Source: Planctomycetaceae bacterium
GTDB lineage: Bacteria; Planctomycetota; Planctomycetia; Pirellulales; Pirellulaceae
Length of the DNA stretch: 6,033 nucleotides
NCBI GenBank assembly: GCA_007129635.1
Contig: SKVE01000096.1
Coordinates: 1 to 6,033 of the forward strand
Direction of reading: 5' to 3'
The notes beneath the pieces were generated by a model. It did no database searches and was not told the origin of the DNA. It saw nothing but the letters and a program-made list of their open reading frames with translations. This document shows positions 1 through 5,452 of this stretch, in pieces; the first letter of the stretch is position 1, and each line of letters opens with the position of its first letter. Position numbers and translations under genes: made by a program.

Positions 1-318
1 GAGAAGGCCGAAAACCAGGGCAACATGGACGTGAACAACATGTACGAGTTGTTCCGAGCCTTGGCCGCCGGCGATCCCAAAATCTGCCATTCGAATTTCG
101 TCGATCGTGCCGGGCCGCTGACCGAAACGATCCTGCTGGGCAACCTGGCGGTCTGGGCCGCTGCCCAGGGTGGCGAAGGCGGATCGCTGGGCGATTGGGG
201 TGAACTGGTCCAGTGGGACGCCAAGAACCTGAAGGTGACCAATCTGGACTCGCTGACCACTCCCGGTGTCGCGGATCTGATCAAGCCGAAGATCCCCGAA
301 GGGTACCGGTTGGACTAA
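1..318 (+). CDS. Gfo/Idh/MocA-family oxidoreductase, C-terminal part (5' end outside window)
   Basis: This is the last 105 codons of a gene that enters the window already in frame and ends at TAA 316-318. The first in-window Met codon, at 25, is internal rather than the start. The visible part is the C-terminal substrate-binding/oligomerisation region, with the stretches ICHSNFVDRAGPLTETILLG, GELVQWDAKNLKVTN and LIKPKIPEGYRLD. These resemble the ends of planctomycete Gfo/Idh/MocA proteins, NAD(P)-dependent dehydrogenases that act on sugars or cyclitols. The nucleotide-binding Rossmann domain would lie upstream and cannot be seen, so substrate and cofactor are unknown. Many planctomycete members carry a Tat signal, which also cannot be tested here. 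The reading frame is clean, with GC-rich third positions and no sign of decay. A strong hairpin follows 16 bases after the stop. The family call rests on remembered C-terminal signatures, not on a search. Confidence 0.8.
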   Translation, partial: EKAENQGNMDVNNMYELFRALAAGDPKICHSNFVDRAGPLTETILLGNLAVWAAAQGGEGGSLGDWGELVQWDAKNLKVTNLDSLTTPGVADLIKPKIPEGYRLD

Positions 319-334
319 GCGAATGAACGTTTCA

Positions 335-373
335 TCGGGCTGGCGGTCACGGCAAACGCGGCTGCCAGCCCGA
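335..373 (+). terminator. Hairpin after the oxidoreductase gene (terminator-like, no U tract)
   Basis: TCGGGCTGGC (335-344) is perfectly complementary to GCCAGCCCGA (364-373), giving a 10-bp GC-rich stem. Two wobble pairs and one GC pair can extend it inward, leaving a loop of about 13 bases. It begins 16 bases after the oxidoreductase stop. No run of T follows (the next bases are caaacc), so it is not a classical intrinsic terminator. It may protect the 3' end of the mRNA or assist factor-dependent termination. The rest of the gap up to 517 shows no gene. Confidence 0.5.
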
Positions 374-517
374 CAAACCTGGAAGAAGAACCATCGGACA
401 GGCACCGCCGGTCCAAAACAGTTGCACGTATTCCAGATCCACCGCGGCATCGTTTCCATGATCGTGGCGATGCCGCCGCACTCAGTTCGCAATCTAGGGA
501 GATGACAGGGGAGAATC

Positions 518-1852
518 ATGAACAGCTCGTTGATGGCTCGTCTTGGGATCGTGGTCGCGATGACCTCTTGGCTATGTCTCTCCGGCTGTTCCGGACCAAC
601 GCAAGAGCCGCAACCGGTTCAGGAAACTCCGCCGACCGTCGCAGAACCTGCCCCGCCAGCGGAAAAGCCCGCGCCCAAGGGACGCGAATCGACGGCGGCA
701 GCCGAAGATGTCCAAGCGGCCCAAACTCGCCTGGATGCGCTGGGACCTCAGGCCCAAGTCACGATCGTTCCCGACCAGGTGCTGACGGGAATCGTCATCC
801 GAGACGGTTCGAACCTGACGGCAGACGACATCGCCTTGTTCGGCAGGTTGACGGATCTGGAAACCCTTCAGATCTACAACTTTCGTGACATGAACGATGA
901 CATGGTGGCTAATCTGAAGGGATTGAGCAACTTGGTCCGCTTGGCCATCACGAATTCCGTGATCACCGATGCCTCGGTCGAAACGATCGCTCGCGAATTT
1001 CCCGAACTAAGAGAATTGGATCTGTCCTCCAATACGCTGATCACCAGCAGCGTGATGCGCGTGATCGCAGAATTGACGGGCCTGGAACGACTGACGTTGA
1101 TCCAGAACAACTTCAATGACTTGGGCACCACCCATCTGTCGAAACTGCAGAACCTGCGAGCGTTGGATCTGCGCGGCAATATGGAGGCGGGGGACATGAC
1201 GTTGGAGGTGGTCGGACAGTTGCCTCGATTGGCCTCGTTGCGGCATCGCACGACCACCGTCACCGATTTCGGCATGGAATCGTTAAGCAACAGCCAGACA
1301 TTGGATTCGCTGCTGATCCAGGACTTTATGATCACCAGCATGTCGGGCGAGCATCTTGCCAAGCTGGAAAACCTGACACAACTGGAGATCTTCCGCTGCC
1401 AGGGCTTCGGCTCGGAAGGGGTCCAGGCGCTGGCGGGTATGAAGCTGACCCGACTCACGCTGCGAGACCTGCCGATGGTCGATGATTCGGCCTTGCAGGT
1501 GCTGACCGAACTTCCCCATCTGCGGCGGTTGTACCTGCATGAATTGGCATCGATCAGCGACTTCGGACTGGAAAACCTGGCGGCCCTGCAATCGCTCGAA
1601 CTGCTGGACATTTGGGAAGTGCCGCAGATGTCCGACGCGACAGTCGAGGTCATCGCCAATCTGCCGAACCTGAAGCAATTGTCGATCCGAACAACCAGCG
1701 TGACCGATGCCGCGATCGACAAACTGCTGGAGATGCCGAATCTGGAATCGCTGACGTTCAAAGAAAACGGCATGGTCACGGCCGAGGGTCTGAAGAAGCT
1801 GACCGGCAAGAAATTCCGCATGCTGGATATCGGCCCGGCAGGTGGCTCCTGA
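518..1852 (+). CDS. Leucine-rich-repeat lipoprotein
   Basis: Intact 444-residue protein. The start at 518 is supported by an AGGGGAG ribosome-binding site at 507-513, four bases upstream. Residues 1-24 form a lipoprotein signal: a basic N-terminus, a hydrophobic core (LGIVVAMTSWLCL) and the lipobox L21-S22-G23-C24, so Cys24 is probably lipidated and the mature protein membrane-anchored. Residues 25-53 are a Pro/Glu-rich tether. From about residue 100 to the end run roughly 13 leucine-rich repeats of 22-26 residues, for example LTDLETLQI, LSNLVRLAI, FPELRELDL, LQNLRALDL, LPHLRRLYL and LPNLKQLSI. Each is usually followed by a 'TD.a...l' helix, the ribonuclease-inhibitor/cysteine-containing LRR style common in planctomycetes. 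Such repeats usually mediate protein binding; the partner is unknown and no catalytic domain is present. The gene stands alone, with non-coding gaps on both sides. Long reverse-strand open frames across it are shadows. Confidence 0.9.
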   Translation: MNSSLMARLGIVVAMTSWLCLSGCSGPTQEPQPVQETPPTVAEPAPPAEKPAPKGRESTAAAEDVQAAQTRLDALGPQAQVTIVPDQVLTGIVIRDGSNLTADDIALFGRLTDLETLQIYNFRDMNDDMVANLKGLSNLVRLAITNSVITDASVETIAREFPELRELDLSSNTLITSSVMRVIAELTGLERLTLIQNNFNDLGTTHLSKLQNLRALDLRGNMEAGDMTLEVVGQLPRLASLRHRTTTVTDFGMESLSNSQTLDSLLIQDFMITSMSGEHLAKLENLTQLEIFRCQGFGSEGVQALAGMKLTRLTLRDLPMVDDSALQVLTELPHLRRLYLHELASISDFGLENLAALQSLELLDIWEVPQMSDATVEVIANLPNLKQLSIRTTSVTDAAIDKLLEMPNLESLTFKENGMVTAEGLKKLTGKKFRMLDIGPAGGS

Positions 1853-1867
1853 GCGTCCGTAACAAGA

Positions 1868-1924
1868 CCGCCCACGTGGGTCGGTATCTCCGAGACCGAC
1901 ACGCATCTTGGGGTCAGACCCTGT
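1868..1924. repeat. Cluster of small nested inverted repeats after the LRR gene
   Basis: Starting 16 bases after the LRR stop, three short inverted repeats are packed together. The palindrome CCCACGTGGG lies at 1871-1880. GTCGGT (1880-1885) pairs with ACCGAC (1895-1900), with TC/GA pairs continuing inward after one mismatch. GGGT (1911-1914 region) pairs with ACCC across a three-base loop in GGGGTCAGACCCTG. There is no T run, so this is not a classical terminator. It could act as a transcript end or be a remnant of a dispersed REP-like repeat; the sequence alone does not decide. Confidence 0.35.
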
Positions 1925-1942
1925 TGTCAGGCTTTCGCTCGT

Positions 1943-2262
1943 GTGACCACGCTGAAACTCATTTCCCTCCAATCCGGCAGCAACGGCAATGGCATCTACG
2001 TCCAGGCACGCAGCGTCCGGCTATTGTTCGACGCTGGAATCAGCGGCAGCCAGACGCAACAGCGACTCGACGGACACGGCCAGGATATCGCTCAAGTCGA
2101 TGCCTTGCTGATCTCGCACAACCAACGTGATCACGCCCGCAGCATGGGCACCTTCAACGCCAGTTCGGCCTGCCGATCCACGTGACTCGCCCCACACTGG
2201 CCGCCGCCCAAGCGAGCATGCAACTGGGCGACCTGTCCGAGGTCCACCATTTCACCGCGGAA
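1943..2262 (+). pseudogene. Metallo-beta-lactamase-fold hydrolase, frameshifted and truncated
   Basis: The frame opens at GTG 1943 with KLISLQSGSNGNGIYVQA and RLLFDAGISGSQTQQRL, the opening strands of a small MBL-fold hydrolase resembling the YycJ/WalJ group (metal-dependent phosphodiesterase/nuclease-like enzymes, usually 250-270 residues). The metal motif HxHxDH appears as HNQRDH (2117-2134), so its second His is Gln. At 2156-2163 the sequence AAC-GC-CAG lacks one base. The protein continues one frame over as QFGLPIHVTRPTLAAAQASM...EVHHFTAE up to about 2262. Beyond that, nothing resembling the rest of the enzyme (the distal metal ligands) is visible. The second frame stays open to TGA 2527-2529 with unfamiliar sequence. 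No convincing ribosome-binding site precedes GTG 1943. Frameshift, lost ligand and missing two-thirds together indicate a dead gene. Family assignment is from remembered motifs. Confidence 0.78.
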
Positions 2263-2423
2263 CGTAACTACGCCCCGGGATACTGGCCGGCGACGTATTG
2301 GAAGTATGACGGCGGACCTAGTCGCTCCCCCTTGACTGCAGTGGCTCGCGTCTTCGGATATGCTCGACAGTGCAATCGACAGGACTCACCATCCCGACCA
2401 TCCTTCCAGATTTGTCATAATGA

Positions 2424-2430
2424 CAGGAGA
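2424..2430 (+). promoter_or_regulatory. Ribosome-binding site deciding the start at 2438
   Basis: AGGAGAT lies seven bases before ATG 2438. An in-frame ATG at 2420 overlaps this site and would add six residues ahead of the signal peptide, so 2438 is the better start. Confidence 0.6.
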
Positions 2431-2437
2431 TCTCGCC

Positions 2438-3108
2438 ATGACCGGAATGCACCATTTGTCGCGACTCGCCGCGTTTCTCCTCATGGGAATCACCACGGTA
2501 TTCGGCATGTGCCTTGCCGCGCGGGCTGAGGACACCTCCGCCGAAACAAACGGGGTACCACTGTTTCGTTCTGGATTCGAGCCGGGAAATCCTGCCAACC
2601 AGATTCTGCACTTCTGGCTCCGTCGTCCCAATAGGTGTGGAACAACATCCAGTGGAGCGACGATCCGTATCCGTTCCGGATCACGGTCGGGATGGGCAAG
2701 CCATCGGCGACGGAACGCGAATTGTATTTCATGGTCGACGCCGAGGACTACGAGTATGGTGCGGGTAACCGCCGTGGACGCTACGTCCGAATCTGGCACG
2801 AAATGAACACCGAGATCCCGATTCCCATCGGACGATGGATCACGCTGGAATACTACATTCGCGAGGGGGACAAACGTGACGAACGTTTCTACATGGCGAT
2901 GACGCCCGAAGGCGGTTAGAAGGGGATCGTTTTCGATATCCACAACTACACGCACAACACAAGAGACCCAAATCCGGACGGCATCACGCTCTGGGATCCG
3001 ATCAAGCTTTATACGTCACGAGACCTGATTCACTATGTCCAGGGCGAGGGCAAGGCACTTCAGCCTTACTGGGACGACCTTGCCATTTGGCGGGATCGGA
3101 GGCCCTAA
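2438..3108 (+). pseudogene. Secreted concanavalin-like (polysaccharide-lyase-like) protein, internally deleted, frameshifted, with in-frame TAG
   Basis: The start at 2438 gives a Sec signal peptide: hydrophobic core LAAFLLMGITTVFGMCLA, likely cleavage after Ala-Arg-Ala30. LFRSGFEPGNPANQILHFWL follows. The frame then changes: the protein resumes in another frame at about 2635 with VWNNIQWSDDPYPFRITVGM, ELYFMVDAEDYEYGAG, IPIGRWITLEYYIREGDK and FYMAMTPEGG. It then hits TAG at 2917-2919 and continues in the same frame with KGIVFDIHNYTHN, KLYTSRDLIHYVQGEGK and LQPYWDDLAIW to TAA 3106-3108. The beta-strand pattern and the closing YWDD.xxW match large planctomycete proteins with a concanavalin A-like/heparin-lyase-like jelly roll. 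From memory of those proteins, LFRSGFE and PGNPANQILHFWL are normally far apart, as are the latter and VWNN, so two internal stretches seem lost. Another TAG (2632-2634) sits just upstream in the second frame. Probably once an exported polysaccharide-binding or -cleaving protein, now inactive. Confidence 0.75.
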
Positions 3109-3122
3109 GTACGACCGTGTGC

Positions 3123-3157
3123 CTGGATCACGAAATCAGAACGAAGTTGTGATCCAG
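3123..3157 (+). terminator. 9-bp inverted repeat after the concanavalin-like gene
   Basis: CTGGATCAC (3123-3131) pairs perfectly with GTGATCCAG (3149-3157); a G-T and an A-T pair can extend the stem inward. It begins 15 bases after the stop at 3108, a terminator-like position, but no T run follows. It could equally be an operator-like dyad. Confidence 0.4.
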
Positions 3158-3513
3158 AGACGTTACTGGCAGCCCAACCGATTGACCGACGATGTCCGTC
3201 GGACTAGGAACAACGAAAAAACTGAAGACACCTATGTTTATAATCTTATGCCCGTAGGTGGCAGATTCGTGGCAATTTGTGAGATCCAATTGATTTATGT
3301 TGACGGGGATCATCCGATTTCACCAGACGGCATAAGCCCGCACCACCAAACGTGGGAAAATCGTCAGAAATCGCTTGCACATTCGAGTTTACGTGGGATA
3401 GAATCAAGAAAGTTGAAGCGTTTTATGCCGCCAATATGCCCGCCAGGCCAAGGCTCCGGCGGTCGTATCGGCGGTAGAATTAGAAGTTACGTGCGGAATC
3501 ATGCGTTGGACGA
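3158..3513. other. Non-coding spacer, comparatively AT-rich
   Basis: I see no credible gene here. An open frame from 3035 to 3517 crosses the spacer but starts inside the preceding gene in a different frame and has no recognisable protein pattern. The middle (about 3205-3310) is richer in A and T than the flanks and contains TATAAT at 3239-3244 without a matching -35. A better promoter candidate lies at 3375-3404. Confidence 0.5.
3375..3404 (+). promoter_or_regulatory. Candidate sigma70-type promoter upstream of the methyltransferase pseudogene
   Basis: TTGCAC (3375-3380) and TAGAAT (3399-3404) are separated by 18 bases; each box is one or two mismatches from consensus. It would start transcription near 3411, about 100 bases before the methyltransferase start. 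Based on sequence match only. Confidence 0.35.
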
Positions 3514-4418
3514 ATGACCGTCTTCTCGGACGACAATGAGAGCAGCCTGCTCCGCCACTCATGGGAACGCCATGAGGCGGAGACACTTGACACGTACCTC
3601 GTATCAGGCGTCGAGGATCCTCGCATCAACCTTCAAAGCATCCTGACGCGTGCCTCGCTCTGTGACGCTCTCTTTCCTAATCGGTTTGCTCGACTCATCG
3701 ATGAAGAACTCCGTTTCGGATTTGTGATGACGTGGCTTTTGACACATCTGGAATTGGGGATCGAGAAAGGGTCCATTATGGCGGCCATCAGGCGGAACGA
3801 TCGAAGCCGGTGTCCGGGTGTTGTGATTGACACGTTTCGAATGCTCCAACAGAGAGAATGCGTCACGCCAGACTACGTGACGATGGCGCTCGAGGAGACG
3901 GCGGACGGCGGATCAGCTTCGCTTGCCTCCGAAGCGATGGATACCTTCCGCAGGATTTTGAACTATACGGGATTGACATCGCACCTAAGAATATCGGGAA
4001 CGCGCTGCAGCGTTTTCCGGATGTAGACTTCCGCGTCGGCGATCTCCTGAACAACGACTTCGACGATGATGTCTTCGACTATTCTTTTGTGCATGACCTG
4101 TTTGAGCACCTTTCCATCACAGCCATGGAACACGCCCTGCGAGAATTGTTGCGCGTCACCCGCCGCGAGGTGTGGTTTCACCTTTTCAACGCGGCCGATG
4201 TCTCCCGGCACGACGTACGCCCTGTGGCAAGGTATCACTGGAATCTGCTCAGCATACGCGAAATCGCTCGCGTTATTGCTGAAGTGCGAGCGCATGCGGC
4301 GGTGGTTTCCATTGTCGAACTTGGGCGGCGCAAATTCGGATTTTCCCGGTATTACAACGCGGGTGCTTATACGATAATAGCCGTCAAGGACGTAGCAAGA
4401 GCCACGCGGAGTGAGTGA
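3514..4418 (+). pseudogene. Class I SAM-dependent methyltransferase, motif I lost and frameshifted
   Basis: The first frame, from ATG 3514, encodes an N-terminal helical region with YLVSGVEDPRINLQSILTR, LIDEELRFGFVMTWLL and TPDYVTMALEE, up to EAMDTFRRILNYTG near 3969. The codon expected next is short by one base (ACG-GG-ATT, 3967-3974). The protein then continues in another frame with IDIAPKNIGNALQRFPDVDF, VFDYSFVHDLFEHLS, LRVTRREVWFHLFNAADVS and KFGFSRYYNAGAYTIIAVK to TGA 4416-4418. YGIDIAPKN matches the acidic strand-2 position of Rossmann methyltransferases, and FDYSFVHDLFEHLS the strand-4 region. The glycine-rich motif I (of ExGxG type) that must precede YTGIDIA is absent: DTFRRI runs almost directly into LNYTG, so about 30 residues seem deleted. 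Without motif I, SAM binding is unlikely even if the frameshift were an error. The substrate is unknown. No strong ribosome-binding site precedes 3514. Confidence 0.78.
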
Positions 4419-4527
4419 TGATATCTGTTCGCGAAATGACGGGGTGTATCTCGTGACGGCGAGGCGAGCACGTACCAAATCGCTCGACCGGAGTGGCCGA
4501 TGCGGCCGGATTGGAATGGAAGGCTGA

Positions 4528-4767
4528 TTGTGTCTTCTGTTTCACGGCTACGTCACAGCGAAGGGTATTTGGTTCACATGGGTTGTTCCCGAAGGTTACG
4601 AGGAACTGCAACTTCTTCTGTATATTGTCTCGATCGGGGTCGGTTTCGGCTGCAGCATTTCCTGTGTTTGGAAGACAGGCCAGCTCACTCGACTGGTCGG
4701 CATATTGGGGCTGGCATGGTTCGGGTTGCTGGTAACATGGATCCTCTTCGTGGCCTTCCTATATTGA
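4528..4767 (+). CDS. Possible small two-helix membrane protein
   Basis: A 79-residue frame begins at TTG 4528, directly after an in-frame TGA, with GGAAGG at 4518-4523 as a possible ribosome-binding site, and ends at TGA 4765-4767. It contains two clear hydrophobic segments: about residues 29-47 (LLLYIVSIGVGFGCSISCVW) and about 56-79 (LVGILGLAWFGLLVTWILFV and onward). They are joined by the short polar turn KTGQLTR. This would put a helical hairpin in the inner membrane with almost no C-terminal tail. No family is recognised. The non-ATG start and surrounding gene decay mean it could instead be the remnant of a longer membrane protein. A competing frame (4500-4868) over the same bases has no protein-like pattern. 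Confidence 0.4.
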   Translation: MCLLFHGYVTAKGIWFTWVVPEGYEELQLLLYIVSIGVGFGCSISCVWKTGQLTRLVGILGLAWFGLLVTWILFVAFLY

Positions 4768-5088
4768 CGCCTGGATTGGCACACGGACCACGGATCGAAC
4801 GACGGGCGCCGATTCCTGCCGGTGGACACGTAACAAGGGCGTGCACGTGCGGACTGGAAATGGTTTGATGACAAGCGGGGGTGGATCCCGCCGGAGTAGC
4901 TCGTAGCCAGAGGCTCCGTATCGAGTGTTGCAGCGTTGGTATAAGGGCGGCAAAGTGAGTGATAACCAGACACTTTTCCGAAGTCCAGCGTTCAAGCGTA
5001 CACAGGGCGGCGGGGCCGCCAACCAAATTCGAGCTACCGCTCGGCTGGCGTTGGTCCGCTTCCGTTGGTCGCTGACTTTGTCAAAAGG
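4768..5088. other. Spacer without an intact gene; possible coding remnant
   Basis: No intact gene is seen. In the same frame as the membrane protein, 4852-4896 reads DWKWFDDKRGWIPPE before TAG 4897-4899, which looks protein-like, but a TAA at 4831-4833 interrupts the frame upstream. A small GC hairpin, GGCGGC-ggg-GCCGCC, lies at 5006-5020 with no T run. AGCC-aga-GGCT at 4905-4915 is another short hairpin. GTTGGTCCG occurs at 5050-5058 and again at 5196-5204, just outside the palindromic element. Confidence 0.4.
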
Positions 5089-5112
5089 TTAGCACCGTTC
5101 GAGAAATAACTG
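5089..5112 (+). repeat. Left terminal inverted repeat of the palindromic element
   Basis: 24 bases, beginning TTAGCACCGTTCGAG; the exact reverse complement is at 5170-5193. The match stops on both sides, at 5088/5194 and 5113/5169. Confidence 0.9.
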
Positions 5113-5169
5113 ACGCACTTTATGCCCCCTCACCCTGCCCTCTCCCACGAGGGGCGAAGGGACATTGGA

Positions 5170-5193
5170 CAGTTATTTCTCGAACGGTGCTAA
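5170..5193 (-). repeat. Right terminal inverted repeat of the palindromic element
   Basis: 24 bases ending CTCGAACGGTGCTAA, the exact reverse complement of 5089-5112. The final TAA is in frame with, and immediately upstream of, the protein tail that follows. Confidence 0.9.
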
Positions 5194-5196
5194 GGG

Positions 5197-5355
5197 TTGG
5201 TCCGGTCGATCTCGACCTTGCCTTGGGAAAGAGCAATCCGGCTGTTCGCTCAGCGCGCGGCCGAAGCGGATCATTTCTATGTCGATCTGCAGAAAGGCAT
5301 CGCGAGGCCCGTCCAAGAGGAACTCGATGTGTTGTCGCGCCAATTCCTCTCGTGA
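5197..5355 (+). pseudogene. C-terminal fragment of an unrecognised protein abutting the palindromic element
   Basis: From the edge of the inverted-repeat element, one frame reads 52 residues to TGA 5353-5355. It includes LVRSISTLPWERAIRLFAQR, AAEADHFYVDLQKGIARPVQ and EELDVLSRQFLS. The alternation of charged and hydrophobic residues suggests amphipathic helices, and third codon positions are strongly GC-rich, as in the intact genes here; the other frames lack this. The frame is closed upstream by TAA 5191-5193, the last three bases of the element, and there is no good start codon with a ribosome-binding site. The likeliest reading is the tail of a gene whose front was lost or cut off at the element. 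A long reverse-strand open frame (5173-5874) over the same bases crosses the promoter, terminator and next gene and is considered spurious. No family is recognised. Confidence 0.38.
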
Positions 5356-5420
5356 AGGGCCATCATCCCAGTCCCTCCAGCCAAAGGATGGGGGCAGTCT
5401 GTCTTCTGACAAATGTGCCC

Positions 5421-5448
5421 TTGTTTTTTTCGCTGCGGAGCGTAGAAT
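5421..5448 (+). promoter_or_regulatory. Sigma70-like promoter for the candidate small RNA
   Basis: TTGTTT (5421-5426) and TAGAAT (5443-5448) are separated by 16 bases, with a T tract straddling the -35 end. The predicted start, 5453-5456, coincides with the first base of an 11-bp hairpin, which supports the call. The spacer contains a small dyad, CGCT-gcgg-AGCG (5431-5442). Confidence 0.55.
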
Positions 5449-5452
5449 TCGT

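Larger units (their letters stand above)
5089..5193. mobile_element. MITE-like palindromic element with perfect 24-bp terminal inverted repeats
   Basis: The left arm at 5089-5112 (TTAGCACCGTTCGAG...AACTG) and the right arm at 5170-5193 (CAGTT...CTCGAACGGTGCTAA) are perfect reverse complements over 24 bases. Between them lie 57 bases of C-rich then G-rich sequence that can also pair (CCCCTC 5126-5131 with GAGGGG 5149-5154), so the whole unit could fold into one long hairpin. It is too short to encode a transposase. The size and perfect ends fit a miniature inverted-repeat transposable element mobilised by a full-length insertion sequence elsewhere in the genome. The ends read TTA...TAA, so a TA target duplication (as made by IS630/Tc1-mariner enzymes) is possible but unproven. 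The perfect arms suggest recent activity or ongoing selection on the structure. Confidence 0.7.

Noticed and set aside
323..888. Small + strand open frames between and within the first two genes
   Set aside because: They overlap the terminator-like hairpin or the lipoprotein gene in another frame and have no protein-like pattern.
874..1972. Long reverse-strand open frames (342 and 229 residues) opposite the LRR gene
   Set aside because: They lie antisense to a gene with clear lipobox and repeats. They have unusual Ser/Arg- or Gln-rich composition and no domain pattern, and are side effects of the repetitive GC-rich codons on the + strand.
2150..2165. Programmed frameshift in the hydrolase
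   Set aside because: No slippery heptamer or downstream stimulatory structure was seen, and the rest of the enzyme and a metal ligand are missing, so decay or error is simpler.
2332..2360. TTGACT with TATGCT as a promoter for the concanavalin-like gene
   Set aside because: The spacing is 21 bases, too long for a sigma70 promoter; no better -10 at 16-18 bases.
3239..3244. TATAAT as a promoter
   Set aside because: Consensus -10 hexamer, but the only -35 at correct spacing is A-rich and unlike TTGACA. Expected by chance in an AT-rich stretch.
3035..3517. + strand open frame of 160 residues
   Set aside because: It begins inside the concanavalin-like gene in another frame. The composition is unlike the intact genes and no motif is visible.
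3858..3960. Start of a separate gene at 3858 for the second methyltransferase frame
   Set aside because: The first 30 or so residues (Arg/Gly-rich) overlap the well-conserved first frame. Real homology in this frame begins only near 3955-3972, so this is a frameshifted single gene.
4500..4868. + strand open frame of 122 residues over the membrane-protein frame
   Set aside because: Arg-rich with no hydrophobic or domain pattern; the alternative frame has two clear membrane helices.
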